In this document: piece after piece, positions 20,688 through 31,056 of the stretch
Numbering within the stretch: position 1 is the stretch's first letter
How the letters are laid out: the number at the start of each line of letters is the position of its first letter
DNA from: JAZGGS01 sp963749485
GTDB taxonomy: Bacteria > Bacteroidota > Ignavibacteria > Ignavibacteriales > Ignavibacteriaceae
Length of the DNA stretch: 64,000 nt
Assembly (NCBI GenBank): GCA_963749485.1
Contig: CAVVMV010000003.1
Coordinates: 62,001 to 126,000 of the forward strand
Reading direction: 5' to 3'
Notes under the pieces: model-generated
Told to the model about the DNA's origin: nothing
Seen by the model: the letters and a program-made list of their open reading frames with translations, nothing else
Databases searched by the model: none
Made by a program: the position numbers and the translations under genes

Positions 20688-21512
20688 ATGCACGTTGATC
20701 TTTCATTCAAATATAAAACCCTGATTGATCATTTAAATAGTGAAAAACCTTTTGAACCCGATTTTGCATTAGTTCTTGGAAGCGGGCTTGGTGGTTTTGC
20801 AAATTCTTTAAACGTTATAAAATCATTTCCTACTAAAGATCTTCCCGGCTATCCTGAATCGACTGTTGAAGGACATTCAGGGATAATTCACTTTGCTGAA
20901 TCTGAAAATAAAAAACTTCTCCTCTTCCAGGGAAGAATACATTTTTACGAAGGATACAAATTGAGTGAATGCATTCTCCCCTCTTTCATCGCCTATAAAC
21001 TAAAGTGCAGAAAAATACTTTTAACAAATGCTGCCGGCGGAATTAACAGGCAATTTAAACCAGGCGATCTTATGATGGCAGCTTCGTTTAACGGAATTGA
21101 AATAAAAAAAGAATTAACCGGGCTGATTGGAGTTCCTTCAGAAAAGATTCATAATGAGTTCTTAAATTTTCCTTCTTCAGAGATGAACACGATTATTAGA
21201 AAATCAGCAGTTGAAGAGAATATAGATCTTAAAGAAGGTGTTTACTGGTATTCAAAAGGACCAAGTTATGAAACACCTGCCGAGATTGAAATGATGCACA
21301 AGTTTGGCGGCGATGCAGTAGGTATGTCCACAGTTCCCGAAGCTGTTTTTGCTGCGTCAATGGGAATGAAAGCAGCATCAATTTCCTGTATAACAAATTA
21401 TGCAGCCGGAATATCCAAACAAAAACTTACACACGATGAAGTTACAGAAACAGCAAACCGGGTTGAGGATAAATTCAGTCGGCTGGTTAAAAGAATTATC
21501 AATTCAATTTAA
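20688..21512 (+). CDS. punA: Purine nucleoside phosphorylase (trimeric type)
   Basis: The enzyme splits purine nucleosides with phosphate to base and ribose 1-phosphate. The family signature is clear: FALVLGSGLGGFA for phosphate binding, GHSGIIHFAE, LLFQGRIHFYEGY, LLTNAAGGIN, and the late VGMSTVPEAVFAASMGM with SCITNYAAGI. At 274 residues it is intact and typical of the PNP/MTAP superfamily. The residues of the base pocket favour a 6-oxopurine PNP over MTAP, but this is a judgement. It ends the salvage run begun by cdd. Confidence 0.93.
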   Translation: MHVDLSFKYKTLIDHLNSEKPFEPDFALVLGSGLGGFANSLNVIKSFPTKDLPGYPESTVEGHSGIIHFAESENKKLLLFQGRIHFYEGYKLSECILPSFIAYKLKCRKILLTNAAGGINRQFKPGDLMMAASFNGIEIKKELTGLIGVPSEKIHNEFLNFPSSEMNTIIRKSAVEENIDLKEGVYWYSKGPSYETPAEIEMMHKFGGDAVGMSTVPEAVFAASMGMKAASISCITNYAAGISKQKLTHDEVTETANRVEDKFSRLVKRIINSI

Positions 21513-21716
21513 ATTGTAACATGTAGATTATCTGTTGTATCACTTATTTGCCAGTTCAGAAAAAACGTTTCTGAAATTCCATCACTCCTAAAACGTTCTA
21601 TATTTTAATGATTTAGCAGATTTTATATATGCCAATTCAATTGACTTTCTGAACCTTTACCCCTAATTTTGTTATTCATTTTAATTTCAAACTAACACAG
21701 AAATTTTTACTAAAGT

Positions 21717-23639
21717 ATGAAAGAATTCAGGTTTAGACTTATACTTATTGTTGGAGCTATCGCGCTTGCAATCTACCTTTTATGGCCTACCTATGTAGAT
21801 TATCAGTATGGAAAAGAGATAGAAGAGACACTAAAGACAAAGAAAGAAGAAATTATTTCCAGCCAGCCGGAGCTAACAAATACCCAGGTTGAAAAAATGC
21901 TTGAGGTTGTTGAAGACAGCTTGTTAACTGATAATCCGGATATAAGTAAAACAAGGGAAAAGCGAATTAAGCTTGGACTTGATTTGCAGGGCGGTATGAG
22001 AGTTGTTCTCGAAGTTAATACAGGTAAACTAATTGAGAAGCTTGCTAAAAACCCGGACGAAGTTTTCAAATCGCTGCTTGCAGAAGCAGAAGAAGAAGCT
22101 GCACTTTCCAACGAAGCTGTGGTAGATATTATCGCACTAAAATTCCAGGAAAAAGGAATACGGCTAAGCCGTTACTTCGGCACAATTAGGCAGGATGATG
22201 ATGAAATTCTTGCCGGTTTAAAAGATGATGCAGAAGATGCAGTTACTCGTGCAATGGAAATTATAAGGAACAGGATTGATCAATACGGCGTTTCCGAACC
22301 TTCAATCCAGAGGCAGGGAAGCCGCAGAATAATTGTTGAACTTCCCGGTGTTGCAAGAGAAGAAGAAGCTAAACAGTTATTGCAGGGTACTGCATTATTA
22401 GAGTTTAGAATTGTACGCGATCCTGATTTTGCTTTTGCTATTATGCAAAAAGTAGATGAGGTTCTTGCGGGAAATATTACACAACCAGATACCAGCGAAA
22501 CTGTTTCAGAGATAACAGATACAAGCTTGGTTGCTGCAGAAGATTCCATCCCAACTGAAGAGCTTACCGAGGAAGAATTCAAACAGCAGCATCCGTTCTT
22601 TTCAGTTGCGCTTTTAGATCCACAGGGAAGAAGTGCTGATGCTTATGTAAGAGGTGATGAAAGAAATAAACTTGAATTTATGCTTAGCAGACCTGAAGTT
22701 CAGAATGTGATACCAAATAATGTTGAGTTTGTATTTTCTGCCAAATCATTACCCGGGCAGGAAGCAGAAGAAATTTATATAATGTATATGGTTAACAAAG
22801 CACCAGAGTTAACCGGCGGAGTTATAACCGATGCTGTTGCAACTATCGATCCGAATACTTCGGCACCTATTGTTAATATGACCATGAATTCTGAAGGTGC
22901 AACTGAATGGGCAAGAATTACAGGCGCAAATGTAGGCAAACGAATTGCGATTATGCTAGATGGTGTTATATTCTCAGCGCCCAACGTACAAAATAAAATT
23001 CCGGGAGGTCGCTCACAGATTACAGGTATGGCCGATCTTAACGAAGCAAAACTTCTTGAAATTGTATTAAAAGCCGGTGCGCTTCCTGCTCCTGTAGATA
23101 TTATTGAAGAAAGAACTGTTGGTCCTTCACTGGGGCAGGATTCTGTTAATAGCGGGTTACTTTCAGTAATAATTGGTTATATACTTGTTGGTATATTTAT
23201 GATGTTTTACTATCACCGCACAGGCACAATTGCCGCAGCAGTGCTTACTTTCACTATTCTTTTTATACTTGGTGTTCTTGCAGGATTTAACGCTACTCTA
23301 ACCCTACCCGGTATTGCGGGCATCATTTTAACAATTGGTATGGCTGTGGATGCCAACGTACTTATCTTCGAGAGAATCAGGGAAGAGATGGCTACGGGTA
23401 AAACGATTAAGGCATCTATTGACAGCGGCTTTTCAAGAGCTTATTCAGCTATTATAGATTCAAACATTACTACATTCTTTACAGGAATTATACTTTTCCA
23501 GTTTGGTACAGGACCAATTCAGGGTTTTGCATTAACATTAATGATAGGTATTGCTGCTAGTTTATTCAGCGCATTGGTTGTTGCAAGATTAATCTTCGAT
23601 ATGATGGTAGCAAAGGGTATAAAAGTTACTGTAGGATAA
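21717..23639 (+). CDS. secD: Protein translocase subunit SecD
   Basis: SecD helps the Sec channel pull exported proteins across the inner membrane using the proton gradient. The 640-residue protein has an N-terminal membrane helix (residues 7-24), the GLDLQGGMRVVLEV strand, and the first periplasmic domain with NRIDQYGVSEPSIQRQG and RRIIVELPGV. A long insertion follows, then the C-terminal block of five helices with TVGPSLGQDS, MAVDANVLIFERIREE and SGFSRAYSAI. It is intact and full length. secF follows 30 bases later, with a good ribosome site (AAGGAG) in the gap. Confidence 0.96.
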   Translation: MKEFRFRLILIVGAIALAIYLLWPTYVDYQYGKEIEETLKTKKEEIISSQPELTNTQVEKMLEVVEDSLLTDNPDISKTREKRIKLGLDLQGGMRVVLEVNTGKLIEKLAKNPDEVFKSLLAEAEEEAALSNEAVVDIIALKFQEKGIRLSRYFGTIRQDDDEILAGLKDDAEDAVTRAMEIIRNRIDQYGVSEPSIQRQGSRRIIVELPGVAREEEAKQLLQGTALLEFRIVRDPDFAFAIMQKVDEVLAGNITQPDTSETVSEITDTSLVAAEDSIPTEELTEEEFKQQHPFFSVALLDPQGRSADAYVRGDERNKLEFMLSRPEVQNVIPNNVEFVFSAKSLPGQEAEEIYIMYMVNKAPELTGGVITDAVATIDPNTSAPIVNMTMNSEGATEWARITGANVGKRIAIMLDGVIFSAPNVQNKIPGGRSQITGMADLNEAKLLEIVLKAGALPAPVDIIEERTVGPSLGQDSVNSGLLSVIIGYILVGIFMMFYYHRTGTIAAAVLTFTILFILGVLAGFNATLTLPGIAGIILTIGMAVDANVLIFERIREEMATGKTIKASIDSGFSRAYSAIIDSNITTFFTGIILFQFGTGPIQGFALTLMIGIAASLFSALVVARLIFDMMVAKGIKVTVG

Positions 23640-23669
23640 TTTAAACGCTTTAAGGAGTTCACTTATAAA

Positions 23670-24809
23670 ATGCGAATATTCGAAAATTTAAATTTTGATT
23701 TCTTAGGAAAAAGAAAAATAGCTTATACAATTTCTGCTGCACTATTTGCACTTGGAATAATTGGCGTTATTTCAGGAGGATTTCATTTTGGTGTAGATTT
23801 TAAAGGCGGCAGCGAGATTGTACTTCAATTTGAAAACCCTGTGGATATTACGAAGGTAAGAGAAGATGTGGCTGATATAGGGCTGGGGAATATTGAAGTG
23901 GTTACTTTTGGCGGCGAAACCGGTTTGATGATCAGAACTGAAGAACAGGTTATTCCTGCAAATATTTTCCCTGTAGTTGTTAATAGAATTGAACAGGCAA
24001 TTGATGAAGTTTACCCGGATGTTCCGCGGCAGGTAGTTGATTCCACAGCCAGCTCAGTTACTTATTCTTTTGAAAATGCTGATACAACCAACCGGGTAGT
24101 TGATGCATTATTCGCAGCAGGTTTTCAATCGGGCAGAGTATCCGAAGAACCAGATAATACGCAAATGATCGTACGGGTAGGAATTGCGGACTGGATTGAG
24201 GAGAACCTGAGAGATAAAGAATCCGATAATCCGTTTATTGTTCTTAAAGAAGACAGGGTTGGCCCTAAGATTGGTGAAGAATTAAAACGGGATGCTTTGC
24301 TTGCAATTATATTTGCTCTTATAGCAATCCTTTTCTACCTCGGATTTAGATTTAAATTTATTTTTGCTTTCGGCGCTGTTGCTGCTCTCTTCCACGATGT
24401 ACTTATAACACTTGGTTTATTTGCTGCATTGTACGGGTTGATTCCAGGTTTGAATTTAGAAATTGATCTGACTATTGTTGCAGCATTTTTAACACTTATC
24501 GGTTATTCAATCAACGATACAGTTGTGAACTTTGACAGGATCAGGGAAAATATTAAGATTCACAAAACCAGACCGATAGAGGATATTATTAATACAAGCA
24601 TCAGCCAGACGATGAGCAGAACAATATTAACAAGCGGTACAACTTTATTAGCTGTACTTGTGCTACTGATATTTGGTGGGGAGGTACTTAAAGCGTTTGC
24701 ATTTACACTTATCTTCGGTACAATTATCGGTACATATTCTTCAATTTTTGTTGCAAGTACGCTTGTTTACGAGTATGCAACAAAGTATAAGAAAAAATTA
24801 GAGTTTTAG
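23670..24809 (+). CDS. secF: Protein translocase subunit SecF
   Basis: SecF is the partner of SecD. The 379-residue protein has an N-terminal helix, the FGVDFKGGSEIVLQF strand and a periplasmic domain. Its C-terminal helices contain VGPKIGEELKRDALLAI, AALFHDVLITLGLFA, YSINDTVVNFDRIREN and TILTSGTTLLAVLVLLIFGG. The D/R residues in the helix-four motif (FDRIRE) are typical. It is intact. It ends at a 28-base palindrome shared with the convergent T9SS gene. Confidence 0.96.
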   Translation: MRIFENLNFDFLGKRKIAYTISAALFALGIIGVISGGFHFGVDFKGGSEIVLQFENPVDITKVREDVADIGLGNIEVVTFGGETGLMIRTEEQVIPANIFPVVVNRIEQAIDEVYPDVPRQVVDSTASSVTYSFENADTTNRVVDALFAAGFQSGRVSEEPDNTQMIVRVGIADWIEENLRDKESDNPFIVLKEDRVGPKIGEELKRDALLAIIFALIAILFYLGFRFKFIFAFGAVAALFHDVLITLGLFAALYGLIPGLNLEIDLTIVAAFLTLIGYSINDTVVNFDRIRENIKIHKTRPIEDIINTSISQTMSRTILTSGTTLLAVLVLLIFGGEVLKAFAFTLIFGTIIGTYSSIFVASTLVYEYATKYKKKLEF

Positions 24810-24818
24810 ATTGAGCAT

Positions 24819-24846
24819 GTAGGAATTTGATTAATCAAATTCCTAC
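24819..24846. terminator. Bidirectional terminator: perfect 28-base palindrome
   Basis: Twelve-base arms (GTAGGAATTTGA and TCAAATTCCTAC) flank a TTAA loop between secF and the convergent T9SS gene. The right arm overlaps the TAG stop of the latter at 24843-24845. It lacks a GC-rich stem and a long T-tract, so termination is likely but not certain. Confidence 0.65.
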
Positions 24847-25947
24847 TTAAGCAGAATCATACTCTTAGTCTCCTCAAAAGAACCAGCTTTTAACCTGTAA
24901 AAGTAAACACCGCTTGTCAATTGCAAATCATAAGTTTTAAAATCTATATTGTATTCGCCCGCAGGTTTTTCTTCTTCAACTAGAGTTGCAATTTCATTTC
25001 CCAAAAGATCATAAATCTTTAAACTCACAAATTCATTTTCTATAATCCGAAATTTTATTGTTGTTGATGGGTTGAATGGGTTGGGATAATTCTGGTAAAG
25101 TGTTATTGCGTTTGGCAATTTAGGTACTTCACCCACACTTACAATCTCATCAGTTAATTCTGTTTTCAATCCCGGTATGGAAAATGGATCAATTCCTAGA
25201 AATGATAAATCTACGTGATTAGTTGGCACTATATCCAGCACAACCCAGTTATCCTCAGCAATCCAGAATGTATTTTCAGTTGAAACTAATTCAACAGCTC
25301 CTATGGGTGGAGGAAAAAGAACACTTACCTTCCACGACATCTGGAATTTCTTGCAATTAAAACTTCCTATCACAGTATTTATAGTTTCATCATCAAGTCG
25401 CTTTCCTAGGTATTCAAATCTCAATGGTAAATGGACTTATACTTGCAATTGTGGTATCAATGGAAAGTATTGTGTATTCATCATTAACATTTACTGCAAA
25501 CCTATAATCAGAATACCAATCTTCAAGTGAGTGGAAAAAATCAACAAAGCTAAAGTTGGGATCTGAGAGCACTGAATCAATAGAAATTAGGAAAAACTCC
25601 AGTGAACCAACACGGAAATATTCATAGCCATCTGATCCGGAAAAATGAAAAAATAGGGAATCATCATATGGTTGAAATAGAATTGTTTGCAATGGACCGG
25701 ATTTTGTAAGTACGATATTAGCAAGCTTACCTTGATAATCAGCGGTAACGGTGAATAAATCCTGCCTGAAAAAAGCAAGTGAATCGATATTGTTATTCAG
25801 AGAATCGAGAGGAGTAGCTTTGTAATTCCACGTAAACCCGGTTTGATTTGGGAAGTAATCGCTTGCCTGTTGAGCAAAGAAAGTGCCGGAACTAAACAAC
25901 ATACAAAGAATGTACAAAACTGTTCTCATTTTTCTTACCTCTTTCAA
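24843..25947 (-). CDS. Secreted protein with T9SS sorting domain, unrecognised (one frameshift)
   Basis: The protein is of unknown function. The N-terminal piece (25414-25947) has a signal peptide (VLYILCMLFSSGTFFAQ) and a beta-rich domain with FPNQTGFTWNYKATPLDS. The C-terminal piece (24843-25424) continues that domain and ends in a sorting domain: YQNYPNPFNPSTTIKF, LKIYDLLGNEIATLV and the end ETKSMILLK. A single indel near 25420 joins them into about 367 residues. It lies 61 bases after the TonB-receptor gene on the same strand, so the two may be co-transcribed. The FPNQTGFTW start is common in short secreted proteins of this lineage. Confidence 0.82.
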
Positions 25948-26008
25948 ATTGTGTTTTTAAAATATAACTCTAAGAAGCATAGAAATAAAGCAGTAATTTA
26001 TTAACCCG

Positions 26009-28180
26009 TCATAATATTAAATTGAAACCAAGAGTAAAATTTCTGATTGGTCTCAAGTTCCCAATTAATTCTACATAATTGTAGTTAGTAAGGTTTTTTA
26101 TATTAAGGTAAATGATAACTGGTAACCCAATTGATACAAAGTTATAACCTGCTCTAAAATCGGTTGTAAATACAGGAACACGTAATTCACCATCCCTGAT
26201 AATTCCAAGTTCAATCAATTCGTTATCAATCTCTTCAACTTTACTCCAGTATCGAAAATCAATTCCTAGTTTTAAATTCCATTTTCTGAATTCAATACGC
26301 GAATAAAATATATGCCGCGGGCGATACTTTAGAGCTGTATTCATCTCCACATCTCTTGCCCACATGTACGTGTAGCTCATTGTAAATGTTAATTCATCGG
26401 GTATAAACCTGAAAGTAGTGTTTGCTTCTAACCCGTCAATCCTTGCTCTCACTACGTTATCAAAAACAACCAAACCATCTGCGGGATCGATCCCTGGTTC
26501 TATCATATCAAAATATTCATTTCTAAACAGAGCAAGATCGAGCATTAATAAACTAAACGGATTATAATTTACACCGAGCTCCATAGAAAGATTTGATTCG
26601 GATTTAAGAAAAGGATTTGGTTTTACTGTAATACCGCTTGCAGAGGTAGAAGTGAATGCCTCCGCAAGTGATGGTGCACGAAACCCGGTTCCAATTGAAG
26701 ATCTTAAAATTATTTTATCATTTAATTTATAGTTTAAGCCAAGCTTCGGTGAAAAGGCATTTGAAATATCCAAAGTATCAAGTTTACTATAATCATAGCG
26801 AATACCGATTGACATTATAAGGGGAAATGTAAAATTGATATCGGATAAAGCATAAATTCCAAAGCTATTTGAATTTGGATTACCAAAAATATTCGAGTTA
26901 ACGCTGGCTGTATTTCCTTCCACCCCTGCTACTAAAACAATCTTATCTGTTAAACTAGAATTTAGTTGAACTTCTCCACGGTACAGGTTTGACTTTGATG
27001 CATTGAATGGAGTTGCACTATCTTCCCAATCATTAAGGTAATAGCTTGCTTTAACGTTAAGAAAAACTTTTTTGCTTAAAACATTCTTATAAATTAATCC
27101 TAATAAATACCTGTTAGTTTCAATTCGCTCTCCTTGGTTTACATCTGGTGGAACTAATACATTGCGGGAATCTTTCCAGTAAATAAAACTTCCACCTCTT
27201 TTATTAAAAGTATTTGCAATAAATGTTAAAGAGGATGCTGTAGAAAAGTTGTATATAGTCTTTAGAAACCCAATGTATTTTTTAAAAGAATCATTCTGCT
27301 TATAACTTGAATTTTCTAAACGGGTAAATGAAATATTAAATCCAAGTTTACCAAACTTGTTGGAATGAGATAGCGTTAATCCATTAAATGGTCTATATTC
27401 GCCGGACCAATCCCATGGTACATAATAAGGTTTGTCGTAAAGTCCAAAAAATCCTTGAACCATTGTTGAAGGATGGGAAGTAATATCTTTTGTAATCCCA
27501 TTTATAACTCCACCAATTGCCGAAGATCCGTAAAGTGAGCTTGCAGCTCCTTTAATTATTTCTACCCTTTGCAGCTCTGTTACCGGAATCATCTCCCAGA
27601 CAATCTCGCCAGTGTCGCCCGTATAAAAAGGCAGTCCATCGATTGCAAGTAAAGCTCTTGAACCCGCTCCCCTACTGTAACCGCCGGAACCCCTTATACT
27701 TATTTGATCATCGGTCATGTTTACCCCGGATACATATCTTAGTGCATCTTCAAGATTTGAAAAATTTTTTTCCGAAAATTCTGTTCCCCGGATAATTTCA
27801 GCACTCACAGGTAATTCAGATATTTTCTGTTCATACTTTCCTGCGGTAACTACAACCTCTTCAGATTCAATTATCTGTTCTTTTAAAATTACATTAAGTA
27901 TTACAGCACCATTCAGCAAATTAATCCTATCCTCAAGTACTGTAGAATAACCAATGGCAGAAAATCTAATTGAATATACCGCCGGTTCTAAATCATCAAT
28001 TTTATAACTACCATTCTCATCTGAAGCAGCTCCATATCCTGTTTCTTCGATAATAATATTTACATACTGCAACGGATTTTCCAGGGAATCTGTAACTACT
28101 CCGCTTATGCTATAATTTTGTGCAAAAATATGGCAAACAGGTAATAGTGAAAGTAATATGAAGCAGATAAATTTCATCAT
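26009..28180 (-). CDS. TonB-dependent outer-membrane receptor
   Basis: This 723-residue receptor should import a substrate across the outer membrane. It has a signal peptide (residues 1-20), a carboxypeptidase-like regulatory domain (SISGVVTDSLENPLQYVNI), then a TonB box (EEVVVTA) and the plug domain with LEDALRYVSGV, ISIRGSGGYSRGAGSRALL and VEIIKGAASSLYGSSAIGGVI. A barrel of about 450 residues follows, ending in an aromatic/leucine residue set (FTLGFNLIL). It is intact. There is no SusD-like partner, so it is not a classical Sus pair. The gene before it encodes a small lipoprotein. The substrate is unknown; plug sequence of this type is seen in siderophore, cobalamin and metal receptors. Confidence 0.93.
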   Translation of the reverse strand: MMKFICFILLSLLPVCHIFAQNYSISGVVTDSLENPLQYVNIIIEETGYGAASDENGSYKIDDLEPAVYSIRFSAIGYSTVLEDRINLLNGAVILNVILKEQIIESEEVVVTAGKYEQKISELPVSAEIIRGTEFSEKNFSNLEDALRYVSGVNMTDDQISIRGSGGYSRGAGSRALLAIDGLPFYTGDTGEIVWEMIPVTELQRVEIIKGAASSLYGSSAIGGVINGITKDITSHPSTMVQGFFGLYDKPYYVPWDWSGEYRPFNGLTLSHSNKFGKLGFNISFTRLENSSYKQNDSFKKYIGFLKTIYNFSTASSLTFIANTFNKRGGSFIYWKDSRNVLVPPDVNQGERIETNRYLLGLIYKNVLSKKVFLNVKASYYLNDWEDSATPFNASKSNLYRGEVQLNSSLTDKIVLVAGVEGNTASVNSNIFGNPNSNSFGIYALSDINFTFPLIMSIGIRYDYSKLDTLDISNAFSPKLGLNYKLNDKIILRSSIGTGFRAPSLAEAFTSTSASGITVKPNPFLKSESNLSMELGVNYNPFSLLMLDLALFRNEYFDMIEPGIDPADGLVVFDNVVRARIDGLEANTTFRFIPDELTFTMSYTYMWARDVEMNTALKYRPRHIFYSRIEFRKWNLKLGIDFRYWSKVEEIDNELIELGIIRDGELRVPVFTTDFRAGYNFVSIGLPVIIYLNIKNLTNYNYVELIGNLRPIRNFTLGFNLIL

Positions 28181-28203
28181 AAAAAATTAAGCGATAGTAG
28201 ATA

Positions 28204-28722
28204 TTAATTACCTCCCGGTGGCTGCGGGGGTGGGTTATTAAAATCGCAAATAATATTTATGTTTCTAACCATGGTGTTCTCAGGAATGGTGAGTATACCC
28301 GGCTGCGTAGTATCTCCATTAGAATAATAAACACCTGCTACAATCCAATCTTTGCGGGAAAGTGACAGAGCAACAGTTGATTGCTGTGCAACTCCAATGT
28401 AGGAATACTCTCCTGCTGCAATAATTCCATCGGGTGGGAAGTAAGAAGAATCCGCTGAACTGTAAAGATAATACCCAACTCCAAACGGAATTTCCCAACC
28501 AATAAACCTCAGGTTAAGAATAGTAAAATCAGATGGTAATAATAGAGGATCTTTGAACATAACAACATGAGTCCGCTGAATACTATCTGGCCAGTTACCA
28601 AGAAAGGTTACTCTTCCGCTAAACCCGGTTGTTTCAGCTACGTATGGCTTTGGCGCAATTCCATTATCTGAATTGCACGATAGAAGTAAAATTAATAATA
28701 TTGATGATAGCAGCAGTTTCAT
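28204..28722 (-). CDS. Lipoprotein, unrecognised, upstream of the TonB receptor
   Basis: The 172-residue protein begins with a lipoprotein signal (LLSSILLILLLSC), with the cysteine at residue 16 as the lipidation site. The rest is beta-rich (FSGRVTFLGNWPDSIQRTHVV, quoted at its start as FSGRVTFLGNWPD) and ends in a proline/glycine tail (PPPQPPGGN). It lies 23 bases before the TonB-receptor gene, so the two are almost certainly co-transcribed. A substrate-binding or accessory role for the receptor is an inference from this position. I do not recognise the family. Confidence 0.8.
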   Translation of the reverse strand: MKLLLSSILLILLLSCNSDNGIAPKPYVAETTGFSGRVTFLGNWPDSIQRTHVVMFKDPLLLPSDFTILNLRFIGWEIPFGVGYYLYSSADSSYFPPDGIIAAGEYSYIGVAQQSTVALSLSRKDWIVAGVYYSNGDTTQPGILTIPENTMVRNINIICDFNNPPPQPPGGN

Positions 28723-28829
28723 TAGGTTCTTATCACAATCGATTTCTTAGTTACAACTATGTTTAAACTTGTAGTTTTGTTAAAGCAAAGTCAAGAAAAA
28801 TCGAAGGTTTTTAAGTGAGCAATAAAAAA

Positions 28830-28855
28830 ACCCCTGCATTTGGTAACACAGGGGT
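28830..28855 (-). terminator. Rho-independent terminator of the 28.9-30.8 kb T9SS gene
   Basis: A 7-bp stem (ACCCCTG with CAGGGGT) with a 12-base loop lies just beyond the minus-strand stop. On that strand it is followed by seven T. Confidence 0.85.
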
Positions 28856-28879
28856 AAATTTAATTTGAAGTGATAAATA

Positions 28880-30768
28880 TTACTTGGTAAGAATCATCTT
28901 CTTAACGTTTGTAAAGTTAGTTCCGTCTATTCCTGTAGCTTCAATTCTGTAGAAATAAACACCACTATTTAGTAGTGAAGCATTAAAATCTACATTGTGT
29001 GATCCTGCTACAAGATTAGTATTTATTAATGTTGCAACTTCCTGTCCAAGAACATCAAATACCTTCAAGCTAACATTAGAATCTACAGCTAAGCTGAAGT
29101 TTATCTTTGTGCTTGGGTTAAATGGGTTAGGATAGTTCTGCTGCTAAAGCAAATACATCAGGTATAGCAACCTCAACTTCGATAGCATCAAAATATTCAA
29201 AAGTACCATCAAAATCTAATTGTTTTAACCTGTAGGAATGCGTTCCTTCGTTAACTGAAGCATCTGTAAATGAATAGCTGTGTGGTTCAGCAGAAGTTCC
29301 AAATCCAGCAACGTATCCAACATTTTCGAAACCATTTCCGGAATTTCTTTCTATCTCAAATCCCTGGTTGTTGGTTTCTGTAGCTGTTGTCCAGTTAAGG
29401 GTTACATTTCTTTCATTAACAGAAGCTGTAAATGAAGTTAATTCAACCGGGACTACGCTGTTAACACAAACATCATCAATATGCCAGAAGTTAATGTTGA
29501 ATGAATTACCCGACCAGTAGAAACCAAACTGGAAGTTAGCGTCTCCTAGTGCATTTATTACGACAGGTTCCGGACCAATATTTCCAGGAGGATCAACAAC
29601 TGACCAAATAGTTGTCCAGCTAGCACCACCGTCAGTTGTATAAGCGGCACCAACAGTACCCGCACCACCAAACCAGTTAATGAAATGTTGGAAACTTATA
29701 GTATTCTGCATACCAGCACTTGGCATTACGGGAGACATAAGATAAGAATCACCAGTAAAAGCTGGGGTCCAAGCAAATGTTAATTCTCCAGGAGCCGCTC
29801 CGCCAGCTTGGTTTCCTGCTCCCCAAAACCAGTTGGCTACTCCCAAACCACCTACTTCTGTCCATTGTGCAATATCAGAATCAAAGGTATCTTCGAATAA
29901 ATTACAACCACCGCCAAGCTTCGTAGATCCATGCGCCGCCGCAGAAAACCTCTGAGGATGTCCAGGGATTTGCAATTGGTGGTAGATAGGTGCCACCGAC
30001 TAGATCATAAATGTAGATGCTGTCCTGCTGGTCGGTTACCAGGTAAGCAATCTCAGTTATCGCTAACTGCCAATCCGTCAATGTCAGTCTGTCCATCCGG
30101 GTATGGCGCGATCAGTGTTCCAGTGCCGTCCATGTTTATGCGGTACAATCCTCTGCCAAGTGGGGCTGAATCATCGCTGGTTCCATAGAACTCACCTGTA
30201 TTAGGATCAACAGCCAGACCGCCAAAGTCAAAGTCAGTGTTTCTGATAGTCAATAAATACTGTTGCAACGAAAGTTGTAAGTATTGATCTCGTATACGGC
30301 TTCGTTGCCAACATTCCTCGTACCGTATAATACGTCGTTATAGAAACCAAGACTAACCATTGAGAGTGTTGCGCCACCAGTGTCAGTGATTGATCCCAGA
30401 AAAGTTACGGTTCCGCTGCCAACCGCCCATTCGTAAAGATCTGTACCATCATTGACGTAGATCTTATTGTTGTTGATGTCATAAGCTGCACCCCAGACTT
30501 CTACACCTACGAATACCGAATCCCAATCAACTGTAAGCGGATCACCAACATAAGCCGGTACAGTTACATCATCTACACCAACGAAGAGTGGGTGAGTAAC
30601 AGCTTCTACTGAAAAGGAAACAGGCAGTACAGGTTCCGTACCCTGCGATTGCTCCTCAGCCAGAGCTTTTGCTTGCTCGAGGAGAGTCTCTTCGGATTCA
30701 CCCACTTGAGCCACAGTAAAAGTGGACAACAATAGGAAAACCCCTATAATTCGTATGAAATATGTCAT
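28880..30768 (-). CDS. Secreted propeller-type protein with T9SS sorting domain (several frameshifts)
   Basis: Six pieces form one protein of about 630 residues. The N-terminal piece (30250-30768) starts with a signal peptide after a clear GGAGG five bases before the ATG. I prefer that ATG to the GTG six bases upstream, which would touch the ribosome site. A propeller-like region follows (GGLAVDPNTGEFYGTSDD, GLYRINMDGTGTLI). Next are a jelly-roll-like segment (CNLFEDTFDSDIAQWTEVG), the VPVELTSFTASVNERNVTLNW module and the sorting domain (QNYPNPFNPSTKINF in another frame, then LKVFDVLGQEVATLI and VKKMILTK). The breaks fall near 30265, 30070, 29980 and 29130. It is a paralogue of the next gene, with a near-identical 3' part. 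The function is unknown. Confidence 0.82.
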
Positions 30769-30779
30769 TAACACCTCCG

Positions 30780-31002
30780 TATTATAGTTTGTAGGTAATT
30801 TATTTAGAGAAAATTATTGCAGAATATATTCCACACCTTGGAGAAATGGTAGAAAGGAATAAACTAAGAAAAGCAGTAATTCACTTTACAACCTCGCCCA
30901 AGGGTATAAATATAAATTCAAAATATAAATTGATAAATATATTTGTTAGAAGCAACTAATGGTTAACGATTGGCTAGAGTTTATATTTAACAAGTAATAT
31001 AA
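30780..31002 (-). promoter_or_regulatory. Leader region shared with the 33.7-35.5 kb T9SS gene (copy A)
   Basis: This gene-free stretch upstream of the minus-strand T9SS gene aligns by eye, with gaps, to 35527-35737 upstream of another T9SS gene. Shared blocks include CCAAGG/CTTGG segments that could pair, an AGAAGCAACTA block and GATTGGCTAGAGTTT at 30968-30982. It probably holds the promoter and a 5' untranslated leader. A structured RNA is possible but unproven. Confidence 0.45.
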
Positions 31003-31005
31003 GGT

Positions 31006-31029
31006 GAGCCCCGAAAAAATTCAGGGCTC
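31006..31029 (-). terminator. Possible terminator of the 31.1-32.9 kb T9SS gene
   Basis: A 6-bp stem (GAGCCC with GGGCTC) and 12-base loop follow the minus-strand stop. The downstream T content is modest (CACCTTATATT), so it is weaker than the others in the window. Confidence 0.55.
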
Positions 31030-31056
31030 TACTAAATTCTTACTTTTAACTTGTTA

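Noticed and set aside
21555..21575. TTCAGAAA/TTTCTGAA hairpin as a punA terminator
   Set aside because: The stem is AT-rich and no T-tract follows, so it was left out as a feature.
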